NCBI RefSeq assembly: GCF_000807855.2
Contig: NZ_JRYR02000001.1
Span: 179,447-243,446, forward strand
Direction: 5' to 3'
Length of the DNA stretch: 64,000 bases
From: Flammeovirga pacifica
GTDB taxonomy: Bacteria; Bacteroidota; Bacteroidia; Cytophagales; Flammeovirgaceae
Shown: one piece after another, positions 1 through 9,480 of the stretch
How positions within the stretch are numbered: position 1 is the first letter of the stretch
Layout of the letters: each line of letters begins with the position of its first letter
Translations under genes and position numbers: made by a program
The notes under the pieces: model-generated
Databases searched by the model: none
The model's input: only the letters and a program-made list of their open reading frames with translations
Told to the model about the DNA's origin: nothing

Positions 1-1
1 T

Positions 2-457
2 GCAGATGAAGGTTCTGAAGAAGAAGTGATTACTCGTCTTTCTAGAGTGGGTTATGATAATACTTTAGGTTTCCTAGAAGGAGGAATTGAGGCTTGGAAA
101 GAAGCTGGTAAAGAAATTGATCAAATTGAATCTATTTCTGCAGAAGAATTAAAAAACAGATTATCAGGTGATATTGAGGTGATAGATGCTCGTAAACTTT
201 CAGAATATGTTTCTGAGCATATCAATAGCGATAAAGTGATCAATAAAGCCCTTGATGTAATTAATACTGAATGGAATGATTTAGATAAAAATGCCACTTA
301 TCACATTCATTGTGCAGGAGGGTATCGTTCTATGATCGCATCATCCATCTTAAAGTCTAGAGGCTTTGAAAATATCATTGATGTAAAAGGAGGTTTTAAA
401 GCTATTAAAGAAGCAGATATTGAAGTGACCGCTTTTGTTTGTCCTTCTACTTTGTAG
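2..457 (+). CDS. Rhodanese-domain protein, 3' end (probable MBL-fold/rhodanese hydrolase)
   Basis: The reading frame is open to the left edge of the window, so the GTG at 26 is not the true start and this is a C-terminal fragment. The visible part contains the tail of one rhodanese domain (GGIEAWKEAGK, about residues 27-37 of the fragment) followed by a complete second rhodanese domain. That domain has VIDARKLSEY as its conserved N-terminal strand and HCAGGYRS as the active-site loop, with the persulfide-carrying Cys. Two C-terminal rhodanese domains after a metallo-beta-lactamase domain is a common Bacteroidota architecture linked to sulfur transfer or persulfide metabolism. The MBL part would lie outside the window, so that full architecture is inference. 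A strong terminator follows. Confidence 0.8.
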   Translation, partial: ADEGSEEEVITRLSRVGYDNTLGFLEGGIEAWKEAGKEIDQIESISAEELKNRLSGDIEVIDARKLSEYVSEHINSDKVINKALDVINTEWNDLDKNATYHIHCAGGYRSMIASSILKSRGFENIIDVKGGFKAIKEADIEVTAFVCPSTL

Positions 458-486
458 TATGTAGTAGATGTCTTTTAATCAATAAA

Positions 487-525
487 ATAATCCCAGTTCC
501 TAAATCAGAAACTGGGATTATTTTT
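487..525. terminator. Bidirectional intrinsic terminator
   Basis: The arms AATCCCAGTT and AACTGGGATT flank a short loop, with T-rich tracts on both sides. It sits between the convergent rhodanese gene and the OM barrel gene and can serve both. Confidence 0.8.
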
Positions 526-537
526 AATAAAAGTGTA

Positions 538-1275
538 TTACCAAATTCTATACGTCATACCTATTTTACCATAAAGGTTGAATAGATTAGGATCAACAAC
601 TTCATATCCATTAGGGAATATACCATTAAAACCCCAAGCTATTTGAGCATCAAAAGTGAATTTATTCACCTCCTTTTGAATACCAAATTGAGCACCCCAA
701 TCGAAGTTAACTAAATCGTCACTGTAATCGTAAGGAGTATCTTTGCCAATAGTATTTTCATTTCCTGCAATGTCTTCTATAGTTCCCCCAGAATAAAGAG
801 TCCCATCAAAAGAACCATTAACCATAACAGCTAAATATAAACCAGCTAAAACATTCCAACCATTGTCTTTTTTTCCAAGGTTGGTTTTGAATTGAACAGG
901 AATTTCAATGTAATTTAAAGAAATGTTTGTTTGTACATCGCCTGTTACATACCCTAAATAATTATCACTGATTTTAAAGAATTGATTCTTTACAGTTGCT
1001 TCTGTTGAATTTCCTTTATGTGTATATAAAAGTTCTAGATGTAAATAATTTCTATCTCCTTTGATGGGAATGTTGACATAACCACCGATAGAAGGGTTGA
1101 AAGTAGTAGAAAAAGAGAACCTTTCAGGCATATTTTGGAAATACATAGGTACTGAAGCACCAATATTGAAGCTAGCTCTCGCTCCCCATTCTTTTTTTGG
1201 TTTCTCTTGTCCAAAAGCAGAGAAAGATAAAAGGGCAGTAAAAAGGATTACTACCCAATAATTTTTATAATTCAT
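538..1275 (-). CDS. Outer membrane beta-barrel protein (PorT/OMP_b-brl type)
   Basis: This 245-residue protein has a clear signal peptide (about residues 1-22, ending SAFGQ) and alternating aromatic/polar strands typical of small OM barrels. Examples are YLHLELLYTHKG, NYIEIPVQFKTNLG and WNVLAGLYLAVMVNG, and the C-terminus is IGMTYRIW, ending in an aromatic residue. The pattern of extended strands with GGYVNIPIKG and QFGIQKEV segments matches the PorT/OMP_b-brl_2 superfamily of 8-stranded barrels in Bacteroidota. It starts 7 bp after the upstream lipoprotein gene stops, so the two are almost certainly one operon. The specific role is unknown; a partnership with the surface lipoprotein is plausible. 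Confidence 0.75.
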   Translation of the reverse strand: MNYKNYWVVILFTALLSFSAFGQEKPKKEWGARASFNIGASVPMYFQNMPERFSFSTTFNPSIGGYVNIPIKGDRNYLHLELLYTHKGNSTEATVKNQFFKISDNYLGYVTGDVQTNISLNYIEIPVQFKTNLGKKDNGWNVLAGLYLAVMVNGSFDGTLYSGGTIEDIAGNENTIGKDTPYDYSDDLVNFDWGAQFGIQKEVNKFTFDAQIAWGFNGIFPNGYEVVDPNLFNLYGKIGMTYRIW

Positions 1276-1282
1276 AAATAGA

Positions 1283-2071
1283 TTAATATTCTATAGAAAT
1301 ATTATCGACGAATAAGGTACTTCCGTTAGCACCTCTAAAGAAGTCTCCGGCACTAGATGATGCAAATACAATGATGACATGTGTAGGTGTAGTTTCGGCA
1401 GCAGCCCAACCTGTTTCTTCCTCACGTAGCTTAAATCCAACTTCAGGATTAGCAATTTCACCATAAGTAACATCTAGCTTACGTGATGTCCAATCAGATA
1501 CTGTTTCACTGCTTTGCATTGCCGCAGTACCAACTCTTAAGATCTGATCACCTTCTCTTTTTTGTAAATACATATATACTAAACATGAATCTACAGCATC
1601 TTCGATTACAGTACCTACAGCACCTGTATATTGTTTGTAAACATCGCCAGGTGTATACTTATAATTAAAAGACATAGAAGTTGGTCTTTTAGTATAAGGA
1701 ACTCCTAATTGGGCACTTTTAGCTGGATCACTTAAGTTTAAATCAAACTGTCCAGTATAAATTGTAGCAGATGCCAAACCAGTAATTGCGATTTCTTTAG
1801 TTTCTAATTTAGCAGCACTACCACTCACAACATCTTCCATTTCTTCATAAGCATTGACAACACCTAGAAATGTAGTTCCAGGATTTGAAGTTTCCCAACC
1901 CTCAGGGTTACCATATTCACCTTGAGAATAATCATTGTATTCCCATTCGTCTAATGATAGATTTTCTTCAAATTCTGAAGATACTTCTACTACCGGATCA
2001 TCATTATCGTCTGAACAAGCAAAAAATATACTGATGATACCTAATAATAAGAGTTTGTTGATCAATTTCAT
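1283..2071 (-). CDS. Surface lipoprotein with PCMD-like (putative carbohydrate metabolism) domain
   Basis: This 262-residue protein has an SPII signal with the lipobox Cys at residue 19, followed directly by SDDNDDP. An acidic tract right after the lipidated Cys is the lipoprotein export signal that sends Bacteroidota lipoproteins to the cell surface. The body carries features I associate with the PCMD domain: GWETSNPGT near residue 58, a TGQFDLN strand, and VPYTKRPTSMSFNYKYTPGD around residues 125-144, resembling the RP...YKY.PG signature. A late strand TLFVDNISIEY closes a jelly-roll-like fold. PCMD proteins often sit in carbohydrate-related loci, but substrate binding is not shown here. 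It is the first gene of a two-gene unit with the barrel protein. Confidence 0.7.
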   Translation of the reverse strand: MKLINKLLLLGIISIFFACSDDNDDPVVEVSSEFEENLSLDEWEYNDYSQGEYGNPEGWETSNPGTTFLGVVNAYEEMEDVVSGSAAKLETKEIAITGLASATIYTGQFDLNLSDPAKSAQLGVPYTKRPTSMSFNYKYTPGDVYKQYTGAVGTVIEDAVDSCLVYMYLQKREGDQILRVGTAAMQSSETVSDWTSRKLDVTYGEIANPEVGFKLREEETGWAAAETTPTHVIIVFASSSAGDFFRGANGSTLFVDNISIEY

Positions 2072-2158
2072 TATTAATAAATTAAGATTGAAGATTTTTT
2101 ATTTGTACTGGTGTAAATTTTTAAAGAGCACAATAACACCAGACTTTGTATTTCGAAA

Positions 2159-2189
2159 TAAATATAAAACTATTCAAAGTTTATCCAAA
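2159..2189 (-). promoter_or_regulatory. Bacteroidota-type promoter for the PCMD lipoprotein operon
   Basis: Read on the minus strand, TTTG is followed after 19 bp by TATATTTA, matching the TTTG-N19-TAnnTTTG promoter except for the last base. It lies about 90 bp upstream of the start at 2071. Confidence 0.5.
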
Positions 2190-2310
2190 GTAAAGGATAC
2201 ATTTATCCTTTGATGTGAAGTCTTTTAAAAAACGGCTGTAATTTATTAAAAAAGTCAGTCGATACATTTTTTCTTAATAAATAAAGGACATTCCTAATGG
2301 AAGATAACTC

Positions 2311-3471
2311 TTATAAATTAGATTTTATTCTTTGTATAGCTTCCTCTAACAAACTTCTAGAACAAGCTGTGTTTAACCTCATAAAGCCTTTACCTGCATC
2401 GCCAAACATTGTTCCATCTTGTACACCGACTTTCATCTTTTTATAAAAGAGATTTTTTATCTCTTCTTGAGAATTTCCAAGAGCATTACAATCAAGCCAT
2501 ATTAGGTAGGTAGCTTGAGGTTTCATCACCTTAATAGGAGTGTCACTTAATGCCTGTGTTACATAGTTAATATTTTCCTCAAGATGTACTAAGAGTGCTT
2601 GATACCAACTTTCTCCTTTTGTGTAAGCAGACTTCATTGATTCCGTAGCCATTAATCCACCAAAATCTAAATGCATATGTTTTACACGTTGGATGTATTT
2701 TTCTTTTAAATCATTATTTTTAAATAGGAGGTAGGCACAATTTAAACCAGCCAAATTAAACGTCTTAGAAGGAGCCATACAGGTCACCACTCTTTTCTCT
2801 GCGATTTTAGAAAGAGAAGCAAATGGGATATGTTTATTCCCGAAAAACATTAAGTCGGCATGAATCTCATCAGAGATGATATTACAATCATATTGATCAC
2901 ATAATGATAGTATTTTTTCTAATTCCTCTTTGTTCCAAACTCTTCCTGAAGGGTTCTGAGGGTGACAAAACAAAATTAATTTTAGCCCATTAATTAATTC
3001 TTTTTCGAATTGATCAAAGTTGATAAAATAATGATTGTTTTTGTTGATGAGTGGAATATCTACGAGGGTTCTATCATTCCCTATAATATTATCTTTAAAA
3101 GGAGGATAAACTGGAGAAAATATTCCTACTTTTTCTTTGGGTTTAGTAAGTGATTCTACAAGCAAACCTAGTGCAGGAACAATACCAGGTACAAATACAA
3201 AATCCTTTCTATGCACTTTCCATTGATGTCTTTTGTCAATCCAATCAATTGCTGATTGCCAAAAAGAATTGTCTTGTAATGTGTATCCATAAATAGGATG
3301 TTGGATACGTTCTGTTAAAGCTTCTACAATTTCAGGTGCGGTTGGTAAGTCCATATCGGCCACCCATAGTGGAAGAATATCGTCGGTTCCGAAAAGTACC
3401 TTTCTCAGGTCATATTTTACCGTTGAGGTGTCAGAACGATCAATTTTTTGGTTGAAGTAATCGTGGTTCAT
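2311..3471 (-). CDS. patB: PatB/MalY-type PLP-dependent C-S beta-lyase
   Basis: This 386-residue fold-type I aminotransferase-like enzyme would cleave cystathionine or other cysteine conjugates to a thiol, pyruvate and ammonia in the cytoplasm. The N-terminal KYDLRKVLFGTDDILPLWVADMD is the PatB/MalY signature, with VADMDLPTAPEI. Also present are YGYT, FCHPQNPSGRVW, ISDEIHADLMF (PLP pyridine-binding Asp) and APSKTFNLAGL, whose Lys near residue 233 forms the Schiff base. The C-terminal FMRLNTACSR supplies the carboxylate-binding Arg. Length and motif order are complete. It reads as a monocistronic gene. Whether it acts mainly as cystathionine beta-lyase or as a detoxifying C-S lyase cannot be decided from sequence. 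Confidence 0.88.
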   Translation of the reverse strand: MNHDYFNQKIDRSDTSTVKYDLRKVLFGTDDILPLWVADMDLPTAPEIVEALTERIQHPIYGYTLQDNSFWQSAIDWIDKRHQWKVHRKDFVFVPGIVPALGLLVESLTKPKEKVGIFSPVYPPFKDNIIGNDRTLVDIPLINKNNHYFINFDQFEKELINGLKLILFCHPQNPSGRVWNKEELEKILSLCDQYDCNIISDEIHADLMFFGNKHIPFASLSKIAEKRVVTCMAPSKTFNLAGLNCAYLLFKNNDLKEKYIQRVKHMHLDFGGLMATESMKSAYTKGESWYQALLVHLEENINYVTQALSDTPIKVMKPQATYLIWLDCNALGNSQEEIKNLFYKKMKVGVQDGTMFGDAGKGFMRLNTACSRSLLEEAIQRIKSNL

Positions 3472-3499
3472 TTTTTTTTAGTTATGGATTTTCAATATA

Positions 3500-3541
3500 A
3501 AAAATAGGGTTGGTTCATACTATGAACCAACCCTATTTGTT
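3500..3541 (-). terminator. Intrinsic terminator of lipoprotein paralogue A
   Basis: A long perfect hairpin with AATAGGGTTGGTTCATA arms and a 1-3 base loop is followed on the minus strand by a T-run. It lies 25 bp after the stop of the 3566-6043 gene. Confidence 0.85.
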
Positions 3542-3565
3542 TATGATTTATTGAAATTACTACTA

Positions 3566-6043
3566 TTAATCACAATCATAGAGCTTGCCAATTGAACCTC
3601 TATTTGAGGATTGTTCTTCTCCATTCAAATATGATTTGATATTGAAGTTAGAATACAGACCATCAAAAGGTGATGGTACAAGCATCCAAGTATGAGCAGG
3701 AACTTCTATGGTAGAGGCAACAACACCGTTATTACCTATGATTTCAAAAGTCAATGCATTCTCAGTAGGGTTTTTAAGTTGGAATACATTGTAAGAATCT
3801 AAGCTACTTGCAGCAGGTTTTCCAGATTCTAAAGAACTCCAATAGTATTTAATTGAATTTTTGTCTTCTTGATAACCTGGTATTAACCCACAAGCTACAT
3901 CTTGTTTGATATCATCTAGGGTCATAGAACAATAATCTATACCTTCTAGATTTTTATCAGATGTTAATGGGAAAACATTTCCTCTTACCCAACCTTCACT
4001 AGATCTTTCACAAATAGTATGGAATGAGAATGAAATAGTTTGTAAGCAGTCATCACCTGAATAGTTGAAAGCATCTAAACTAACTCTGAGTTCTTTGCTA
4101 GTTAAATTATTCAATTCATCATACCAGATTGTAGTTCCAATTTGATCTCTATTTCCATCAAATTGACGACCATTTTTTACCCAAATTTGAATTCCTCCAG
4201 AAGACGAGATATTTAAGTCATTAACATCAAAATCCCATGCAAATACAATTTCATTTGTATTTGCATCATAAGAAGTTGTGAATGATTCGCTCGATAATGT
4301 CTCTCCACAAGTCACGAAATCATCTTCATATACAGAAACAAAGTTTATATCATAACCATCCGGAGTATTTGAGTTTGTATCTTGGATCTTAATCCATTGA
4401 ATGGTTTTTCCTTCTAAATCGCTTAGATTAAATTCATTATTAGCGATAGACGCCAATCCAACTTCTGTCCACGAACCCTCTAGAATACCATCATTTAGGT
4501 ATCTATCCGTATTTCCTTCTAATACAGAAACAGTAGCTTTTTCTGGGTAAGCCTTATAAGCATCATCTATATTATCGTATTCTTGTGCTTTATTCCAAGA
4601 CGTTTCCACAAGTTGAAGAGTAGTTTTAGAAGTTACTAAAACTGGCTGTGGTAGTTTCATTAAAGCATAACCATCATTTCCTCCAAGAGAGACAAACTTA
4701 TTACCGTTTTTGTTGTAATCAGCTATATCAGCATTTGCTGAGTTTCTTCTTGACTCTCTAGAAACATTATGGTTGTCTTCTGATAAATCAAGCACATCGT
4801 ATTTATCAGCTCCCATTCCTGGACGGTAGAGTTTAATTTCTGCATATTGATGGTTTTCAAAGTCCCCTCTATACCATTCTGAGAAATAAGCACCATCAAT
4901 TTCTTTATTTGAAAGTTGATTGTCATTTTCTGTATTTACATCGAATGCTTGGGTAGAGGCCATATCACCCCAATTATGTTTTAATAAGCTGCCGTCAGGA
5001 AGAATCATATCGGGTGAGGCAAGTAACTCACCTGTCAAAGTCCAAAGATTTAAATTAGTTTGCTTGTGATGAGAAGTGAAAACCATGTTGTCACCGGTTA
5101 ATGCAGCACCTGTAACTCTTTCGTAATCTCTTTTATGGAAGCCAAATACTTTTCCAGCACTAAAACTAACAGAAGGGTTTGTGCCCCACGTCCATTGTAA
5201 GTCAAGGGCAACAGCCATATTTCCTTTCCATTGAGTAAAAGAAATTAAACGTTGTTGTTCAAAACCATCAGTTTCAGAACTATTTTGAGTAAACAAGATG
5301 TCTCCACCTCTAAATTTAACTTTCTTCGGATTAAAAGGAGTCGCATCATCAAAATAATCTTCTCCATCATCAGTGGTTTCAACATAGTTGTCACCAGAGA
5401 ATTTGAACTTCACAGCATGAACCCAAGTTTGTCCCTCATATGATGTTCCTTTTAAAGTAGGATCTGTATCCTCCCAAATGTTCCATCCTCCGTTAACTTT
5501 TGATGGATCCTTTGGACCTCCAGGTCCGTTATCTGCCACTACTTTATAAAATCCAGCTTTTCCAGCCAAGAATAAATATCCTTTTTGGTCAACATCAACT
5601 TGAGTGATTGCTCCAGAAAATTTATTTTCTGAGTGCGTACTTATATCTATTCCTTCAGAGTCAAAATGGAATAAATTCAGTTCTCGGATAGCATTTCCAT
5701 TTTCTAGATCCACTAAGAAAATCTTACCAAGTTTAGAGATTACTACTGTGATATATCTATTGTCAGGAGACACACACATATGTCCACCAGCAGGAAGATC
5801 ATCTGTAACCAAAGTAAGATTTGCATCTCCCATTAATCCTTGGAAGTCATAATCAACTTGGTATATAGTTGATTTACCATTAGCAGAGTTGAGGAAAAAT
5901 ACCTTTTGGTTAAATGGCATTCTTAAATTGGCAGGTTCATCACCTTGTTCGGAGTTTTGAACAGGTTCTTGCAGTTTATGTTGACAAGAAAATCCAATCA
6001 GTAACAACAGGGTCAAAAGACCATTTTTTAAAATAGTTTTCAT
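3566..6043 (-). CDS. Large lipoprotein, island paralogue A (825 aa)
   Basis: I do not recognise a named family. The signal peptide has an SPII lipobox (IGFSC, Cys20) followed by QHKLQEP. The shared core runs to about residue 570. It starts with LRMPFNQ+VFFLN and contains propeller-like blocks: GGHMCVSPDNRYITVV, ITQVDVDQKGYLFLAGKAGF, GGDILFTQNSSET, RLISFTQW, ALTGDNMVFTSHH and HNWGDMASTQAFDVN. These are followed by EIKLYRPGMGAD, RRNSANADIADY and a terminal beta domain ending DGYDINFVSVY. Beyond this lies a private C-terminal extension (about 570-825) with seven cysteines and no counterpart in the smallest paralogue. Closest in sequence to paralogue D (11850-13664), sharing long near-identical stretches. 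Monocistronic with its own terminator. A surface or periplasmic sensing, binding or adhesive role is only a guess. Confidence 0.8.
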   Translation of the reverse strand: MKTILKNGLLTLLLLIGFSCQHKLQEPVQNSEQGDEPANLRMPFNQKVFFLNSANGKSTIYQVDYDFQGLMGDANLTLVTDDLPAGGHMCVSPDNRYITVVISKLGKIFLVDLENGNAIRELNLFHFDSEGIDISTHSENKFSGAITQVDVDQKGYLFLAGKAGFYKVVADNGPGGPKDPSKVNGGWNIWEDTDPTLKGTSYEGQTWVHAVKFKFSGDNYVETTDDGEDYFDDATPFNPKKVKFRGGDILFTQNSSETDGFEQQRLISFTQWKGNMAVALDLQWTWGTNPSVSFSAGKVFGFHKRDYERVTGAALTGDNMVFTSHHKQTNLNLWTLTGELLASPDMILPDGSLLKHNWGDMASTQAFDVNTENDNQLSNKEIDGAYFSEWYRGDFENHQYAEIKLYRPGMGADKYDVLDLSEDNHNVSRESRRNSANADIADYNKNGNKFVSLGGNDGYALMKLPQPVLVTSKTTLQLVETSWNKAQEYDNIDDAYKAYPEKATVSVLEGNTDRYLNDGILEGSWTEVGLASIANNEFNLSDLEGKTIQWIKIQDTNSNTPDGYDINFVSVYEDDFVTCGETLSSESFTTSYDANTNEIVFAWDFDVNDLNISSSGGIQIWVKNGRQFDGNRDQIGTTIWYDELNNLTSKELRVSLDAFNYSGDDCLQTISFSFHTICERSSEGWVRGNVFPLTSDKNLEGIDYCSMTLDDIKQDVACGLIPGYQEDKNSIKYYWSSLESGKPAASSLDSYNVFQLKNPTENALTFEIIGNNGVVASTIEVPAHTWMLVPSPFDGLYSNFNIKSYLNGEEQSSNRGSIGKLYDCD

Positions 6044-6346
6044 AGTTAAATAGAAGGTAAAGTTTTAAAAAGAGATTAAAATAGTTGAAGATGAAATGAT
6101 AAAAAGCTGTTGGATTATTCATTAACAATAGCATGTTTTTATCATGGGAATCTATAATCTAATAATAAAGATCTTATATAGATTTAGGGTAAATTTTTGT
6201 ATATCTTATTTAGATAAATTAGTTGTTTTGGGTATTAAATAAGTAAAGAAATTTATTTAAATCGAAATTACTTATTAGATGCTGAATTAACAATCTTTAA
6301 AGATATTAAATAGCGTAAAAGACTAATAAATACCTAATAATGGTTA
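6044..6346. other. AT-rich spacer upstream of paralogue A
   Basis: This is about 300 bp without a credible ORF. On the minus strand it contains TTTACCCTAAATCTA roughly 145 bp before the start of paralogue A. A similar ATTTTACCCCAAATTGG lies upstream of paralogue D and a weaker CTCCCTAATTT upstream of paralogue C. This could be a shared control element, but the evidence is thin. Nothing else was seen. Confidence 0.4.
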
Positions 6347-6379
6347 CAAAAAAGCCTACTCAAAAATACGAGTAGGCTT
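6347..6379 (-). terminator. Intrinsic terminator of lipoprotein paralogue B
   Basis: The arms AAGCCTACT and AGTAGGCTT are followed by a T-run on the minus strand, 18 bp beyond the stop of the 6397-9315 gene. Confidence 0.8.
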
Positions 6380-6396
6380 CTTCTATTTTACATAGA

Positions 6397-9315
6397 TTAA
6401 AGTGCTTGTCCGTTGTATGGAACTTGTTGAATTGTAGAATTAGAATAATTAGTTCCTCCAGTATACCAGAAATCACATATAGACGAAGAATATATTCTTC
6501 TGTCACCTGATACACCTGGATTTTCCATTGGTAGATCAATGTAATTCATGCCATCATTGCCTTGTGAAGGTGTGTAAAATCCAGATCCATCTCGGTATCC
6601 ATCTCCAAAAGCAACTACCACTCTACCTTCTGTGAATTGAGCGCCACTCCAAGGTTTTTTACGTAAATCCTCTTCTCCTTTTTTAACAGAGACAGTGGCA
6701 TCCGCTGTAATATCAGCTACCCAGAATTGGAAGCCTTTAATTTCTGATTCTAAACTAGCACTCCATTTTACTCTGATATGTCCTGGAACACTTTCAAAAG
6801 TTAATTTGTTGGCAGTAGATTCACAAATATCTTGAGCCGAAGGATCACAACTGAATGATATTTTGTCAATCACAAAATCATTGCCATGCCATTTATCTGA
6901 AATTTCTTCAATACCAATTTCTATAACACCATTTTGGGAAGCCGTAAACTCTTGATTTAAGTGTGACCATGCAACATTACTAGGATCTGTTTCATGTAAT
7001 ATTACGACATCAGAATAACTTGTTTCCATATTAAGGAAGCCAATATTTGACTTGATATACATTCTTAAATGCGGATCGTTTGTATTCTTACTAATAGGTA
7101 TGGCATTTAATGCTTCAGCAGAGAAATAATAAGTCTGACCGGCCAACACAGGAATATAGGTTTTGAAGAAAGTTTTTGAAAGATCTGCATTTTCGTCATA
7201 AGAACTCCTGTTAGGGTGATCGTTCTGAGCAGCGTTGACAACTAATGCCTGTGTATTTAGATCAACATCTACAAATTTATTATGAACATTATAAGGGTTG
7301 TTTGTTACAGACGCTAGCCCTTCATGTTCTTGTTTGTCTAAACGATCTGCCTCTGTATAGGTAGTATAATTTGCAAAAAATGTTGCATTGTCACTTTCGA
7401 AATCTCCGAAACCAAAATCTTCACAATATTCAGCGTAAGCAGATACAAAGTTGATATCAAAACCATCAAAAGTACCACTACCTGCATCAACAATTTTTAC
7501 CCATTGAATAGGAGTGCCATTAGGTATACCTGTTTTAGAATAATCAAAAATGTTTTCTGAAATATAAGCATCACCTACTTCAATCCATTGTCCTCCCATA
7601 CCTTCGTTAATCCAAGTGTTATTTACATATCTTGGTTGATTGTATGGATCGTTTGCTAACCAAACATATACTTTTGCTTGTTCATTGTATGAAGCTAATG
7701 CAGCAACAGCATCTCCGTTGTAATTTGGTTTTCTGTTCCAAGTGGTTTCTACTACTTGCAATCTAGAAGATGGAGTAACAACAGTTGGAGCTCTAAATCT
7801 CATTACTGCATAACCACCTTGTCCTAGTGCGGTGAACTTATAAGCTTTACTTCTAAGATCGGCGATGTCAGCGTTTGCAGAATTTTGACGAGCTTCAGTA
7901 TCCATATTAGGGTTATTCGCTTCATCAATCGTAGCGCCATGTACCTTAGTAATCGTACCAGGTCTATATAATTTCATTTCAGCTAGATTCCAATGATCTT
8001 TTTTCCAATCACTTGTTCTATCACCGTTAATTTCTCTTTCTCCGAAATTACCATATTCACCTTCGTTCTCTCCTAGATCAAATTCTTGAGTAGAAGCCAT
8101 ATCCCCCCAATTGTGACCTTTTTTATTTTCACCTTCCCATGGTTGACCATCAAGATAAAGAATAGGAGTATCTACAACTTCTCCATCTAAAGTCCATAAT
8201 TGCAATTTATTTTTAAAGTGATGAGAGGTAAACACCATATTATCACCACATAAAGCAGCTCCTGTTACTCTACCTGTACCTTTGAATTTACCTTGTTTTG
8301 TAGGATGAGGTGTTCTTAATCTAAAGATTTCTGCAGCGTTATATGAAATAGTAGCATCATGTCCTTTGTTCCAATTCCAATCTAATTCTAAAGCAATAGC
8401 TCTTTGTCCCCATTGAGTAAAGGAAATTAATCGTTGACCTTCAAATCCACCAGTCTCTTTAGAGTTTTGAGTGAAAAGAATATCACCACCCCAGAATCTA
8501 ACCTCACCTTGCAATTCGGTACCATTAAGTTCTGTAACTTCTGCCATATCTTCAAAGTAGGCTTCAGGTAAATCGATTTCGTCATCGTCTTTATTTTCCA
8601 TTTCAATATTTCCTGAATAAGAATAAGGAATAACATGAGCCCATATTTCACCATCATAAACGGTGTTTTCTAAAGATTTATCCACATCACTCCAGATATC
8701 TGAACCTGTATTATCTGTAGGGTCATCACTTCCGCCTTTACCATTGTCTTTAATGACTCTAAAGAATCCAGATTTACCAGCTAAAAATAAAAATCCATCT
8801 CTATCCACATCTACTTGTGTGATTTTTCCACTAAATTTATTTTGATAATGAGTAGTTATATCTATTCCATCAGGATCATATCTAAATAGTTTAATTTCTC
8901 TAACAGAGAAATCAGTTAAACTAACTAAGTAGATTGTACTTTTACCACTTACCACAACAGTAATAAAATCATTCTTTGGAGAGATACACATGTGTCCTCC
9001 TCTTGGTAAATCCCAAGGTTGTCCATCTTTGGTTAATTCTAATTTTGTCATTTCTGCAATAGAATTACCTTGATCATCTGTTAGGGCAGTACCTAAACCT
9101 TGGAAGTCGTACTTTAATTCGAATAAAGTACCAATTTTTTTTCCATCAACAACATCATTGTTCAATAGAAAGAGTCTTTGATTAAATGGCATTCTGAGGT
9201 TGGAATGCTCTCCATCCTGTTCATAAATCTGAGCAGGTTCTTGGAGTTTATGGGTACATGAGAACCCAATGAGAAGTAGCATGGCAAATAAGCCAAATTT
9301 GAAAATAGTTTTCAT
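6397..9315 (-). CDS. Large lipoprotein, island paralogue B (972 aa)
   Basis: This is the longest member of the four-gene family. The SPII signal (IGFSC, Cys20, then THKLQEP) is nearly the same as in paralogue A. The shared core (about residues 38-625) has LRMPFNQRLFLLN, GGHMCISPKNDFITVV, ITQVDVDRDGFLFLAGKSGF, GGDILFTQNSKETGGFEGQR, TGAALCGDNMVFTSHH, HNWGDMASTQEFDL and FDGFDINFVSAY. An inserted jelly-roll-like module follows (about 640-835), beginning FGDFESDNATFF and ending NDFVIDKISFSC. It resembles CBM4/9/22- or DUF642-like binding domains with VLAGQTYYFSAEA. A last cap domain (about 835-972) with KGFQFWVADI, GRVVVAF, GFYTPSQGN, NYIDLP and FWYTGGTNYS is shared with paralogue C. The function is unknown; the extra module suggests ligand or carbohydrate binding. 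Confidence 0.8.
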   Translation of the reverse strand: MKTIFKFGLFAMLLLIGFSCTHKLQEPAQIYEQDGEHSNLRMPFNQRLFLLNNDVVDGKKIGTLFELKYDFQGLGTALTDDQGNSIAEMTKLELTKDGQPWDLPRGGHMCISPKNDFITVVVSGKSTIYLVSLTDFSVREIKLFRYDPDGIDITTHYQNKFSGKITQVDVDRDGFLFLAGKSGFFRVIKDNGKGGSDDPTDNTGSDIWSDVDKSLENTVYDGEIWAHVIPYSYSGNIEMENKDDDEIDLPEAYFEDMAEVTELNGTELQGEVRFWGGDILFTQNSKETGGFEGQRLISFTQWGQRAIALELDWNWNKGHDATISYNAAEIFRLRTPHPTKQGKFKGTGRVTGAALCGDNMVFTSHHFKNKLQLWTLDGEVVDTPILYLDGQPWEGENKKGHNWGDMASTQEFDLGENEGEYGNFGEREINGDRTSDWKKDHWNLAEMKLYRPGTITKVHGATIDEANNPNMDTEARQNSANADIADLRSKAYKFTALGQGGYAVMRFRAPTVVTPSSRLQVVETTWNRKPNYNGDAVAALASYNEQAKVYVWLANDPYNQPRYVNNTWINEGMGGQWIEVGDAYISENIFDYSKTGIPNGTPIQWVKIVDAGSGTFDGFDINFVSAYAEYCEDFGFGDFESDNATFFANYTTYTEADRLDKQEHEGLASVTNNPYNVHNKFVDVDLNTQALVVNAAQNDHPNRSSYDENADLSKTFFKTYIPVLAGQTYYFSAEALNAIPISKNTNDPHLRMYIKSNIGFLNMETSYSDVVILHETDPSNVAWSHLNQEFTASQNGVIEIGIEEISDKWHGNDFVIDKISFSCDPSAQDICESTANKLTFESVPGHIRVKWSASLESEIKGFQFWVADITADATVSVKKGEEDLRKKPWSGAQFTEGRVVVAFGDGYRDGSGFYTPSQGNDGMNYIDLPMENPGVSGDRRIYSSSICDFWYTGGTNYSNSTIQQVPYNGQAL

Positions 9316-9395
9316 AGTTTAATAAGGAAATTTAATAGAAAGATAAATGTCTATAAATGACGAATACTAATAGTCTTACAGCACAAAAGTTTGGA

Positions 9396-9426
9396 TAAAA
9401 ACTACCGCAATGTGCGGTAGTCTTTG
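9396..9426 (-). terminator. Intrinsic terminator of lipoprotein paralogue C
   Basis: The arms ACTACCGCA and TGCGGTAGT are followed by a T-run on the minus strand, 55 bp past the stop of the 9481-11601 gene. The stretch between holds the ATTATTAGTAGTTAGTTT element that recurs next to the orphan terminator at 13928. Confidence 0.8.
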
Positions 9427-9480
9427 TTCTTCTTTTTTGATAAACTAACTACTAATAATCTATATATTTTTTAAAAGTTT

